A stretch of 18,816 nucleotides of DNA from Clostridia bacterium (GCA_017547865.1 JAFYOA010000039.1:1-18816), one strand, 5' to 3'; positions 7,458 to 14,451 are shown, counted from the first letter of the stretch. Made by a program: numbers and translations. The notes: generated by a model from the letters alone, not told the origin.

Positions 7458-8906
7458 ATGCCGCTGAACGATATTGTGCAGCCGGAGATTGTGGAGATCT
7501 CTTCCGGGCTGCGCCTGCGAAAATACGATGGAAACTATGCATCGTTTCTGCCCGGTTACCGGGACCCCGTGGTGTACCAAAACTCCGAGGGGATTTTTGA
7601 TGAAAGCCGTATTCCGGATCTGGACTACATGAAGCGGATGTGCACCTACCTGAGCCGGGTGGGCGAACTGTATTATATAGAAGCCGAAGAGAACGGCATG
7701 TTTGTTCCCATTGGCGATGTGACGGTGAAGCCCGAAAACCCGCCCATTGCCATTTGGAAAGAACAGTACCGCGGCCGGGGCGTGGGTGCCCGGGTGATGC
7801 AGGTGGTGATTGAGCGCCTGCGGGAACTGGGATACCGGAAAATCACCGGTTCCACCGTGTACAGGTGGAACACTGCTTCTCAAAAAATGCACGAGCGGCT
7901 GGGGTTTCGCCGTGTAAAAGAAGAGGGCGACGATATTTTTTACGAACTGAACTTACAGGAGGAAAAAACTATGCTGCTGACCGTAACGCTGAATACAGCC
8001 ATAGATAAACTTTACACCGTGGAAAAACTGGTGCCCGGCGAGGTGACCCGGGTGCAGACCGTGAGCGCCACCCCCGGCGGCAAGGGTCTGAACGTGAGCA
8101 AGGTGGCTGCGCTGGCCGGCAGCGAGGTATGCGCCATGGGCTTTGTGGGCGGCCACAACGGTGACTGGCTGCTGCAGCTGCTGGAAGAAGCCAACCCGGC
8201 CATTCGGCAGAACTTTACCAAAACCGCAGCCGAGACCCGCACCTGCATCAACATTCGTGATAATTCCATTTTGCAGCACACGGAGTTTTTGGAGCCCGGC
8301 GCCCCGGTGACAGAAGAAGAATACCGCCGCTTTTTGGCGGATTACACCGCCGCTCTGGAAGAAGCTGGTGCCGTGACCATTTCGGGTTCCATGCCCAAGG
8401 GCGTGCCCATGGAATGCTACGCCACGCTGATTCAGCTTGCAAAAGAAAAAGGCGTGCCCGTGCTGCTGGATACCAGCGGCGAATTGCTGAAGAGAGGTGC
8501 GGCTGCCTGCCCCACCCTGATGAAGCCCAATACCGACGAGCTGGCCCAGCTGCTGGGCGAGCCTGTGAACGGCGAAGAACAGGTGCTGGCCGCGCTGAAA
8601 GAACTGACCGCCCGCGGGGTGAAATACGCCGTGGCTTCTCTGGGCAGCAAGGGTGCCCTGGCCGTGGGGCCGGAAGGCGCCTACCGTGCCGTGCCGCCGA
8701 AGATCGAACCCGTGAACACCGTGGGCTGCGGCGACAGCATGCTGGCCGGCCTTGCGCTGATGCTGCTGCGGGGGCTTTCTATGGAAGAAGGCCTGCGCGT
8801 GGCCACCACACTGGGCAGCGCCAATGCGCTTTCTCCCAAAACCGGTGACTTTAAACAGGAAGACTACGACCGCCTGTACCCCCTGGTAAAAATCGAAAAG
8901 CTGTGA
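7458..8906 (+). CDS. GNAT acetyltransferase / PfkB-type hexose-phosphate kinase in one open frame
   Basis: A continuous 482-codon frame with two complete domains. Residues 1-171 are a GNAT acetyltransferase with the acetyl-CoA loop RGRGVG at 105-110. Residues 172-482 are a 311-residue PfkB-family kinase of the 1-phosphofructokinase / tagatose-6-phosphate kinase type, with GGKGLNVSK (kinase residues 36-44) and NTVGCGDSMLAG, whose catalytic Asp is kinase residue 255 (426 in the fusion). Such kinases phosphorylate fructose 1-phosphate or tagatose 6-phosphate with ATP. The join is odd: no stop separates the domains, yet the kinase has its own AGGAGG (7957-7962) 8 bases before an ATG at 7971. The likely products are the kinase alone from 7971 plus a GNAT or a fusion from 7458. 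The GNAT start follows AGAAAGGA. No fructose PTS gene is adjacent, so the substrate is open. Confidence 0.85.
   Translation: MPLNDIVQPEIVEISSGLRLRKYDGNYASFLPGYRDPVVYQNSEGIFDESRIPDLDYMKRMCTYLSRVGELYYIEAEENGMFVPIGDVTVKPENPPIAIWKEQYRGRGVGARVMQVVIERLRELGYRKITGSTVYRWNTASQKMHERLGFRRVKEEGDDIFYELNLQEEKTMLLTVTLNTAIDKLYTVEKLVPGEVTRVQTVSATPGGKGLNVSKVAALAGSEVCAMGFVGGHNGDWLLQLLEEANPAIRQNFTKTAAETRTCINIRDNSILQHTEFLEPGAPVTEEEYRRFLADYTAALEEAGAVTISGSMPKGVPMECYATLIQLAKEKGVPVLLDTSGELLKRGAAACPTLMKPNTDELAQLLGEPVNGEEQVLAALKELTARGVKYAVASLGSKGALAVGPEGAYRAVPPKIEPVNTVGCGDSMLAGLALMLLRGLSMEEGLRVATTLGSANALSPKTGDFKQEDYDRLYPLVKIEKL
7957..7973 (+). promoter_or_regulatory. Internal ribosome binding site and start of the kinase domain
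   Basis: AGGAGG (7957-7962), an 8-base A-rich spacer and ATG (7971-7973), in frame with the upstream GNAT. From this ATG the protein begins MLLTVTLNTAIDKLY, the usual N-terminus of 1-phosphofructokinase family enzymes. This is strong evidence that the kinase is translated on its own. Confidence 0.75.
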
Positions 8907-8951
8907 TTTGTCACCCCCGCAAAAACATTTTTTGAAAATGTGCGGGACTCG

Positions 8952-8980
8952 TTGACATATTCTGCCGAAAAGTGTAACAT
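8952..8980 (+). promoter_or_regulatory. Promoter of the PatB/MalY-type gene
   Basis: Consensus TTGACA (8952-8957), a 17-base spacer and TAACAT (8975-8980), 43 bases upstream of the start codon. A weak bulged stem (CCCGC...GCGGG, 8916-8946) lies just before it. Confidence 0.7.
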
Positions 8981-9023
8981 ACAGGTAACAGAATTGCTCG
9001 CTGAGCAGGAGGATACGATATCA

Positions 9024-10205
9024 ATGAAATACAATTTTGATGAAGTTGTGGACCGCATCCACGAAGAAGGCAGTTATTCCGTAAAATGGGCCGATGGTCC
9101 CTGGATCGCTTCCGCTTTTAAGGGCGAGGCCGCGCCGGAAGATCGCCTGTGCTTCTTTACAGCGGATATGGACTACCGCTGTGCCCCGGAAATTGTGGAA
9201 GCTGTGCAGACCGTAGCCAAGCACGGTATTTTCGGTTATTCCGCTGCCCCGAAGACCTATTACGATGCTGTTATCCGCTGGATGAAAGATCGCTTTGACT
9301 GGGAAGTAAAGCAGGAAGAGATCCACTGCGCCCACGGTGCCCATGCTGCTGTGGTGGAAGCCATCGATAAGCTCACCCGCCCCGGCGACGGCGTGATCGT
9401 TCCCCTGCCCACGTATTTTTACCGCGGTGACGTAAACGCCGTGAACCGCTACTACATCGGCTTCCAGATGAAGAACGACAACGGCTACTATACCTTTGAC
9501 TGGGAAGCTTTTGAAAAGCTGTGCAAGGAACCCCAGAACACCATGGTGATCCTGCAGCAGCCCCATAACCCCACCGGCCGCCTGTGGACCGACGACGAGA
9601 TCCGTAAGATCGCTGCCATTTGCCGCGAGAACAACGTGATCATGCTGTGCGACGACGTGCACATGGACTTTAAGCGCAAGGGCAACACCGTGCATCCCTT
9701 TGTGAAAGTGGTTGGCCCGGAAGGCATTGTGACCGTTACCGGCCTGGGCAAAACCTTTAACCTTGCCGGTCTGGCCATCACCAACGTCATCATTCAGGAT
9801 GAAAAGCTGCGCGAAAAGATGGGCGGCAACAACGGTATGATGTCTCCCTTCAGCATTGCTGCCTGCACCGCCGCCTACACCAAGTGCGACGAATGGGTGG
9901 ACCAGCTCAACGATTATCTGGATGAGACCATCGACCTGGTGGTGAACACCCTGTGCGCCGAGCTGCCCAAGGTGAAGGTCTTCCGTCCGGAAGGCACCTA
10001 CATTCTGTGGGTCGATTTCACCGACCTGGGCTATACCTCCGAAGAACTGGATGAGCGCATTGCGGGCCGTGCCCACATTGTCCTCACCGACGGCGCCGGC
10101 ATGGAGCCCCCGGCAGGCACCATTTTCCGCCGCTTCTGCGTTACTTCTCCCAAGAGCGTGGCAGAAGAAGCCGTGAAGCGCCTGGTGGCTGCCCTGAAAG
10201 ACTAA
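9024..10205 (+). CDS. PatB/MalY-type PLP enzyme (cystathionine beta-lyase or aminotransferase)
   Basis: A 393-residue fold-type I PLP enzyme close to the MalY/PatB group, which cleaves C-S bonds of cystathionine or cysteine conjugates and makes pyruvate, ammonia and a thiol. Visible features are WADMDY-like TADMDYRCAPEI near the N-terminus, GAHAAVVEAI for cofactor phosphate contact, QQPHNPTGRLW with the substrate-site Asn, CDDVHMDF with the Asp that contacts the pyridine nitrogen, and the Schiff-base Lys243 in GLGKTFNLAGL. The residue just before this Lys is Gly, not the more usual Ser of SKTFN. The ATG at 9024 is preceded by AGGAGGA (9007-9013). It has its own promoter and terminator, so it is monocistronic. 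The precise substrate (cystathionine, cysteine or another) is not decided by sequence. Confidence 0.92.
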   Translation: MKYNFDEVVDRIHEEGSYSVKWADGPWIASAFKGEAAPEDRLCFFTADMDYRCAPEIVEAVQTVAKHGIFGYSAAPKTYYDAVIRWMKDRFDWEVKQEEIHCAHGAHAAVVEAIDKLTRPGDGVIVPLPTYFYRGDVNAVNRYYIGFQMKNDNGYYTFDWEAFEKLCKEPQNTMVILQQPHNPTGRLWTDDEIRKIAAICRENNVIMLCDDVHMDFKRKGNTVHPFVKVVGPEGIVTVTGLGKTFNLAGLAITNVIIQDEKLREKMGGNNGMMSPFSIAACTAAYTKCDEWVDQLNDYLDETIDLVVNTLCAELPKVKVFRPEGTYILWVDFTDLGYTSEELDERIAGRAHIVLTDGAGMEPPAGTIFRRFCVTSPKSVAEEAVKRLVAALKD

Positions 10206-10212
10206 GCTGAAT

Positions 10213-10250
10213 AAAAAAGAGTGCCTTTCTTTGTGAAAGGCACTTTTTGT
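10213..10250. terminator. Bidirectional terminator between the PatB-type and MATE genes
   Basis: Perfect 10-base stem AGTGCCTTTC (10220-10229) / GAAAGGCACT (10235-10244), with an A-run on the left and a T-run on the right. It can stop transcription from both converging genes; the MATE stop codon lies right next to it. Confidence 0.9.
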
Positions 10251-10251
10251 T

Positions 10252-11616
10252 TTATTCGGCTGCCGGCTGCTGTGCAGACTGCAAGAGCTGTTTGACAGTG
10301 GGAAAATAGACAAAGAGCAGCATGGCGGTGGAAGATACCCAGCTGATGGGCCAAACCAGATACAGGAACGTGATGTTGGGCAGAACTGGGTATACAAACC
10401 ACACCCAGGCAAAACGGAGGGCGCACATAAAGATGAGTGTGGCGATGGTGGGCGGCAGCGGTTTGCCCATGCCGCGCAGGGCAGCGCCGAAGATATCGTT
10501 GATGCCGCAGAGGAAATAGGTGCTGGAAATCAGGATCATTTTCTGCTGTGAATAGGCAATCACCGCGGGATCGCTGCTCATAATGGAAGAAAGCGGGCCG
10601 GAGAACAGCGCGGATGCCGCACCAAAGGTGACACCGAGGCCGGTGGTGAGAAGAACGCCTTTCCACACCGCCTGGTTGGCACGTTGAATGTTGCCATGGC
10701 CCACGTTTTGGCTGACATAAGGCATCACCGCCAGGGCAGTCGCGGTACAGATCTGGTACAGGATGCCATCGTAAATATTGGCAATGGAAACACCGGTGGT
10801 GGCGGCGGGGCCGTGGGAGTTGACCGTGGCGCTGATGAGCACATTGGCCACGGCATACAGTGCCTGCTGCAGCCCAACCGGAATGCCGGTGCGCAGAATA
10901 TCCAAAAGTTCCGTTTTATAAAAACGCAGGTGCTTCCAGTGCATTTGAATAATGCTGTTGCTGCGTACCAGTGCATACAGCGCCATAAGGGCAGATACGC
11001 CCCAGGAAACGATGGTGGCATAGGCAACGCCTTCCACACCCATTTTGCAAACGGCAATAAACAGCACAGAAAGCAGGACCTTGATTACGCCGCCTACAGA
11101 AAGATAAACCATGGGACCCCGGGAATTGCCGGAGGAGCGCATGATGGCGGCGGCAAAGTTATAAACCATGCAGATGGGAACACCGGCAAAATACAGGCGG
11201 AAATAAAGAGAGGCTTCCGGAAGAAGTTCTTCGGGGCAATTCACCCAGCCAAGGAAGACCTCTGCAAAAGCGATGCCAATGACCGCAAGAACCAGACCGG
11301 AAACGAGGGAGAAGAGAATGGAAGAGCCGATAGCGCGGTCCACGCCTTCCCGGTCGTTTTTGCCGATGCGCCGGGCGATGGCTACGTTGGAACCGGTGGC
11401 AATGCCCGTTACAAATCCGGTGATCAGGATGATCAGCGTGGTGCAAACACCCACCGCACCAACAGAAGTGCCGCTGATGTCGTAGGTTTTCAACACAGTC
11501 ATGTCAACAAGGTTGAACAAAGACTGCAGCACGTTCATGATCATGACCGGTAAACTGATGGATAGGAGTCCCCGGACGATGGGACCGGACAGCATATTGA
11601 CATCTTTACTTCGCAT
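10252..11616 (-). CDS. MATE family multidrug/sodium antiporter
   Basis: A 454-residue integral membrane protein with about 12 hydrophobic helices in two similar halves, as in the MATE family, which exports drugs or metabolites in exchange for Na+ or H+. Typical family features are LSGPIVRGLLSISLPVMIMNVLQSLFNLVD at the N-terminus (split here only by naming it as helix 1), ARRIGKND after helix 3, and in the second half SQNVGHGN and ALRGMGKPLPPT. The substrate is unknown. I take the ATG at 11616, with AGAAGGA just upstream and the family-like MRSKDVNMLSG start; the frame is open back to 11682. It is monocistronic, with a promoter at 11654-11682, and converges on the PatB-type gene. Confidence 0.93.
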   Translation of the reverse strand: MRSKDVNMLSGPIVRGLLSISLPVMIMNVLQSLFNLVDMTVLKTYDISGTSVGAVGVCTTLIILITGFVTGIATGSNVAIARRIGKNDREGVDRAIGSSILFSLVSGLVLAVIGIAFAEVFLGWVNCPEELLPEASLYFRLYFAGVPICMVYNFAAAIMRSSGNSRGPMVYLSVGGVIKVLLSVLFIAVCKMGVEGVAYATIVSWGVSALMALYALVRSNSIIQMHWKHLRFYKTELLDILRTGIPVGLQQALYAVANVLISATVNSHGPAATTGVSIANIYDGILYQICTATALAVMPYVSQNVGHGNIQRANQAVWKGVLLTTGLGVTFGAASALFSGPLSSIMSSDPAVIAYSQQKMILISSTYFLCGINDIFGAALRGMGKPLPPTIATLIFMCALRFAWVWFVYPVLPNITFLYLVWPISWVSSTAMLLFVYFPTVKQLLQSAQQPAAE

Positions 11617-11653
11617 GGTGATCCTTCTTTCCCCAATAAAAGCATTTGCATTC

Positions 11654-11682
11654 ACTATAGCACCGCTCTGCAGAAAAGTCAA
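11654..11682 (-). promoter_or_regulatory. Promoter of the MATE gene
   Basis: Leftward TTGACT (11682-11677), 17-base spacer, TATAGT (11659-11654), 38 bases before the start codon. Confidence 0.75.
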
Positions 11683-11701
11683 ATAACGTGAAAATATGTC
11701 A

Positions 11702-11743
11702 CTAAAAATTAAAAGTACCCGGTAGCCCTGCTGCCGGGTACTT
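11702..11743 (-). terminator. Leftward terminator after the flavoprotein gene
   Basis: AAGTACCCGGTAG (11713-11725) and CTGCCGGGTACTT (11731-11743) pair over 13 positions with one wobble and a 5-base loop. On the minus strand TTTTAATTTTTAG follows. Confidence 0.85.
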
Positions 11744-11748
11744 GTTGC

Positions 11749-12366
11749 TTACCGAATAAAATTGGTGGGGGTGGTGGGCTCTTTTTCCGGCAGGCCGAAT
11801 TGCTCTTTGCCCAGCGCAATGCTCTTCATTAAAAAGGCCATGTTGCGGGCCAGGGTACGCATTCCCTGCATGCCCTCGGCATCCTGCAGGGCTTCGCCCG
11901 GGGCGGCGCCGTGCACGCTGTTCCAGTATTGGCCGGCGGCGATGGGCATACCGGAAATGCCGAAGAACTTGTTCAGCTCGTCGTAGGTGGCAGAAAGTCC
12001 GCCGCGGCGGGCGGCCACCACGCTGGCACCCACTTTCATCTGCTTGGAGAAACGGCTGCTGAAGAACAACCGGTGCAGAACCGCCATCAGCGTGGCATTG
12101 GCAGAGGCATAATACACCGGGCTACCCAGCACCAGGCCGTCGCTGGCTTCCAGCTTTTCGGCCAGCACGTTCACAATGTCATCGAAGGCGCACTTGCCGG
12201 TCTTTTTGCATGCCTGGCAGGCAATGCAGCCGCGCACGGGCAGATGCCCCACCTGCACGGTTTCCACCTCAATGCCTTCCTGCAGAAAGACTTTTTCCAT
12301 TTCTTGTAAAGCCGTGGCGGTGTTGCCGTTGGCTTTGGGGCTGCCGTTGATCATCAATACTTTCAT
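11749..12366 (-). CDS. NADPH-dependent FMN reductase / iron-sulfur flavoprotein-like protein
   Basis: A 205-residue flavodoxin-fold protein. The FMN phosphate loop is GSPKANGNT (8-16), and GSPVYYASANATL (about 81-93) forms the isoalloxazine side. Cysteines 47, 50, 53 and 59 form CX2CX2CX5C, which fits the compact cluster motif CX2CX2CX4-7C of the Isf iron-sulfur flavoproteins of anaerobes, suggesting a [4Fe-4S] cluster next to FMN and a role in electron transfer or reduction of O2/H2O2 or quinone-like compounds. The role is inferred from family. The start ATG has AGGAGG 6 bases upstream. It is 21 bases downstream of the CBS-domain gene and is the last gene of that unit, before a strong terminator. 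Confidence 0.88.
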   Translation of the reverse strand: MKVLMINGSPKANGNTATALQEMEKVFLQEGIEVETVQVGHLPVRGCIACQACKKTGKCAFDDIVNVLAEKLEASDGLVLGSPVYYASANATLMAVLHRLFFSSRFSKQMKVGASVVAARRGGLSATYDELNKFFGISGMPIAAGQYWNSVHGAAPGEALQDAEGMQGMRTLARNMAFLMKSIALGKEQFGLPEKEPTTPTNFIR

Positions 12367-12387
12367 GTTGCTCCTCCTGTCTCTGTA

Positions 12388-13089
12388 TCAATCGATGCCT
12401 GCCATATCCCAGGCAGAAATAATCCCCAGCAGTTTTTCGGTGGGCTGGCCGCTGTGGGTAACAAATACCAGGCCCAGGCGCTTGGGTTCTTTCTGTGCGG
12501 CGGCAAAAATATCTTCAATCTCTGCCGCGGGTGTGTCCCGGCCAACAAAACGGAAAAACTCCGTCTCGTGGTTCTGCAGCGGGAGATACCCATCCATATC
12601 CGAGAATTTCATGTTGTCATCCATGCGGGCACACGCGCTGTCCACCATGTAATGCAGCAAAATATTCTCGCTGAATACCCCTGCCACCACGCCGTTTTTT
12701 AAAATGGGAATGTGGGAATAGGCGTTTTGAATCATATCCAGCATGGCAGGGCGAACGGCGTCCTCCATGGTGCGGTAGCATACTTTTTCTTTGGGCACCC
12801 AAATGTGCCGGGCAAGCAGAGGGTTTTTCACCCGTTCAATGGTCCGCTCCAGCAGGGCAATCAGTTCTTCGCTGGGTTCTACGGCGTAGCGGCCGTTTAT
12901 TTTGGGGTTGTGAGAAAGGAGATTGCGCACATCCTTGCACAGTTCCAGGTCGCTTTTCACACCGCGGAATTCCTTTCGCTGCAGCAGGTATACCACCGCC
13001 GAGGCAGAGGGCGGCAGGTTATACACCGTGGCTACCAGCACTTCCAGCTCCCTGTATTTGTCTAAAAACAAATCGGTTCTCGCGTTCAT
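12388..13089 (-). CDS. CBS-domain protein with helical RxxxxH N-terminus
   Basis: A 233-residue cytoplasmic protein. The C-terminal part (about 95-233) looks like a CBS pair, the module that binds AMP, ATP or SAM: the clearest repeat strands are YSHIPILKNGVVAGVFS in the first half and LGLVFVTHSGQPTEKLLGIISAWD in the second. The N-terminal part (about 1-90) is all-helical and carries DVRNLLSH, with Arg55 and His60 spaced as in the Rx4-6H motif of HEPN ribonucleases. That likeness rests on a short motif only. The ATG follows GGGAGG (7-base spacer). It leads a two-gene unit with the FMN reductase, so an energy- or nucleotide-sensing role beside a redox protein is possible, but I cannot assign a function. 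Confidence 0.85.
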   Translation of the reverse strand: MNARTDLFLDKYRELEVLVATVYNLPPSASAVVYLLQRKEFRGVKSDLELCKDVRNLLSHNPKINGRYAVEPSEELIALLERTIERVKNPLLARHIWVPKEKVCYRTMEDAVRPAMLDMIQNAYSHIPILKNGVVAGVFSENILLHYMVDSACARMDDNMKFSDMDGYLPLQNHETEFFRFVGRDTPAAEIEDIFAAAQKEPKRLGLVFVTHSGQPTEKLLGIISAWDMAGID

Positions 13090-13166
13090 AAGGGTTCCTC
13101 CCTTCGGGTTCTGATTTTATTATACTACGAATTGATTTTGGGGAATAGGGGATTGATGGCGTCGGG

Positions 13167-13502
13167 TTACAAATCTCCTTGCGGGCGAACCAGCGAGCGC
13201 TCTTTTTCAAATCCTTCGGGGTATCTCTTTTTTAATTTATCGATGTTTGCCTGCAAAATATCTTCCAGCGGCAGATCAAGGGCAGTGGCGGCTTCGGCCA
13301 GGTACCAGGCAATATCCCCCAGTTCTTTTGCCAGGTGTTCTTTGTCCAGTTCGTGGCCCTGCGCCAGCCATTTTTTCACAATATCGATCGCTTCACCGGA
13401 TTCGCCGCACAAACCCATGACGCTGTTGATCAGAATATCTTTTTTGCTTAATTCGGGGTTTAATGTCGTCATCGCCAGTTGCTGATATTCGTTTGCTCTC
13501 AC
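13167..13502 (-). CDS. MazG-like nucleotide pyrophosphohydrolase
   Basis: A 111-residue all-alpha NTP pyrophosphohydrolase of the MazG type, which hydrolyses nucleoside triphosphates (often damaged or non-canonical ones) to monophosphate and pyrophosphate with Mg2+. The metal ligands are Glu34, Glu37, Glu60 and Asp63 in GESGEAIDIV and KELGDIAWYL, fitting the ExxE(12-28)ExxD pattern. It is a single-domain form, as opposed to the two-domain E. coli MazG. I place the start at the GTG at 13502, because GGAGG (13515-13511) is 8 bases upstream; a TTG at 13526 in the same frame precedes that site and lacks one of its own. Downstream is the CBS unit, 77 bases away. Confidence 0.88.
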   Translation of the reverse strand: MRANEYQQLAMTTLNPELSKKDILINSVMGLCGESGEAIDIVKKWLAQGHELDKEHLAKELGDIAWYLAEAATALDLPLEDILQANIDKLKKRYPEGFEKERSLVRPQGDL

Positions 13503-13545
13503 GGTAAACGCCTCCGTACGGTACAACTTTATTCAACCGATTTTA

Positions 13546-13574
13546 ATACTATCATACTTCGGCCAAATAAACAA
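13546..13574 (-). promoter_or_regulatory. Predicted promoter of the MazG-like gene
   Basis: Leftward TTGTTT (13574-13569), 17-base spacer, TAGTAT (13551-13546), with TGA directly before the -10 box (extended -10). The -35 box coincides with the T-rich tail of the hairpin at 13576-13609. Confidence 0.45.
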
Positions 13575-13609
13575 GAACAGACACAGCGGTATGGTTTGCT
13601 GTGTCTGTT
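13569..13609 (-). terminator. Leftward hairpin terminator upstream of the MazG-like gene
   Basis: Perfect 12-base stem AACAGACACAGC (13576-13587) / GCTGTGTCTGTT (13598-13609) with a 10-base loop, followed leftward by CTTGTTTATTT. It would stop transcripts leaking from the tRNA operon. Confidence 0.6.
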
Positions 13610-13642
13610 GAGGAAGCGTGATGTTTAAGTCGAAGAGCCGCA

Positions 13643-13707
13643 GAAAAATAAAAAGGACACTCTTCTTTCGAAGAATGTCGATTTTTGGTGGAGACACGGG
13701 GACTCGA
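13643..13707 (-). pseudogene. Duplicate of the tRNA-Val 3' end plus terminator
   Basis: These 65 bases match 13846-13910 at nearly all positions, including the terminator hairpin and the CCA end, acceptor 3' strand and T-loop of tRNA-Val. The copy stops inside the T-loop at GACTCGA, then continues into unrelated palindromic sequence, so it is a tRNA remnant and not a gene. Confidence 0.75.
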
Positions 13708-13845
13708 CCGCCTGCTGCGCAGGCTGATGGCTTGGCCACCCCACCTGCGGTGCGGTACCGGCCAAACCACTCCGGGCTAAAAATGTTCCGCCGGAACATT
13801 TTCTATACGCCCGAAGCCCTCTCGGGTTCGAGTCGGGAAGTTTGT
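13708..13845. repeat. Palindrome-rich insert between tRNA-Val tail copies
   Basis: 138 bases with no credible gene. It holds GCCTGC/GCAGGC (13710-13724), TTGGCC/GGCCAA (13732-13765) and a perfect 10-base stem AAAATGTTCC/GGAACATTTT (13780-13802). It is flanked by GACTCGA (13701-13707) and its inverse TCGAGTC (13828-13834). The structure fits a small mobile element lodged in or copied with tRNA DNA. Confidence 0.5.
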
Positions 13846-13882
13846 GAAAATAAAAAAAGACAACCTTCTTTCGAAGATTGTC
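13846..13882 (-). terminator. Terminator of the tRNA operon
   Basis: Stem GACAACCTTC/GAAGATTGTC (13859-13882, one mismatch) just downstream of tRNA-Val, followed leftward by TTTTTTTATTTTC. Confidence 0.75.
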
Positions 13883-13888
13883 GATTTT

Positions 13889-13965
13889 TGGTGGAGACAC
13901 GGGGACTCGAACCCAGGACCTCTCGCGTGTGAAGCGAACGCTCTAACCAGCTGAGCTATGCCTCC
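13889..13965 (-). tRNA. tRNA-Val (anticodon CAC)
   Basis: 77 bases with encoded CCA. The cloverleaf folds as acceptor GGAGGCA/TGTCTCC, D-stem GCTC/GAGC, anticodon stem TTCGC/GCGAG with loop TTCACAC (anticodon CAC), and T-loop TTCGAGT. The T-stem CTGGG/CCCCG has one T-C mismatch at the 50-64 pair. It is the last gene of a three-tRNA leftward operon. Confidence 0.92.
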
Positions 13966-14011
13966 GTAAAAAATTCGAACGAAGGACAGCGAGGACCGTT
14001 TATCGTTTGTG

Positions 14012-14086
14012 TGGTGACCCGGACGAGAATCGAACTCGTGTTACCGCCGTGAAAGGGCGGTGTCTTAACCGCTTGACCACCGGGCC
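14012..14086 (-). tRNA. tRNA-Glu (anticodon TTC)
   Basis: 75 bases with encoded CCA. Acceptor GGCCCGG/CCGGGTC (one G-T pair), anticodon loop CTTTCAC with TTC, and a fully paired T-stem ACGAG/CTCGT. It is the middle gene of the operon. Confidence 0.95.
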
Positions 14087-14159
14087 ATAATGTTTTGCGG
14101 AGATCCGCAAACTATAGAAAAAACGAACTCGGAACCACGCTGCCATTCGTATCGAAGAA

Positions 14160-14236
14160 TGGTAGCGGGAGGGGGATTTGAACCCTCGACACTGCGGGTA
14201 TGAACCGCATGCTCTAGCCAACTGAGCTATCCCGCC
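14160..14236 (-). tRNA. tRNA-Met (anticodon CAT, elongator type)
   Basis: 77 bases with encoded CCA. Acceptor GGCGGGA/TCCCGCT begins with a G-T pair, as I recall for Gram-positive elongator tRNA-Met; anticodon loop TTCATAC. The start is not the CGCGGG of initiators, and the body differs from Ile-CAT tRNAs. The T-stem GAGGG/CCCCC has an A-C mismatch at 50-64. A TTTGCGG/CCGCAAA stem (14094-14111) lies between it and tRNA-Glu. Confidence 0.88.
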
Positions 14237-14269
14237 ATATTTTTTTCGCTTCACGTACGAAGCTTTTAT

Positions 14270-14298
14270 ATTATACGAAACGAATTCAAATTTGTCAA
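14270..14298 (-). promoter_or_regulatory. Consensus promoter of the tRNA operon
   Basis: Leftward TTGACA (14298-14293), 17-base spacer, TATAAT (14275-14270): a perfect sigma-A match, 34 bases upstream of tRNA-Met. Confidence 0.9.
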
Positions 14299-14352
14299 TA
14301 GGATTTTCGAAAAAGTTTTAAAAAATTCTAAAGTAATTTTTTCCGCATTTGG

Positions 14353-14381
14353 TTGCACCAAAAGGCAAAAACATTTATACT
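14353..14381 (+). promoter_or_regulatory. Promoter of the mannosidase-glycyl radical enzyme unit
   Basis: TTGCAC (14353-14358), 17-base spacer, TATACT (14376-14381). The leader holds a small GGCGG/CCGCC hairpin (14391-14404) about 50 bases before the start codon. Confidence 0.6.
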
Positions 14382-14451
14382 AAGCGTAGCGGCGGTTTGC
14401 CGCCTGAATTTGGATGAAATGCTGCTTTTTTTGCGGCAAAAGGAGGATACA

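Noticed and set aside
13119..13147. Promoter for the CBS gene with a TATAAT -10 box at 13124-13119 (minus strand)
   Set aside because: The -10 box is perfect, but no acceptable -35 hexamer is present at 16-18 bases, so I did not list it as a feature.
13708..13845. CRISPR-like array near the tRNAs
   Set aside because: Only two copies of one 65-base unit, each containing tRNA and terminator sequence, with no regular spacers or cas genes.
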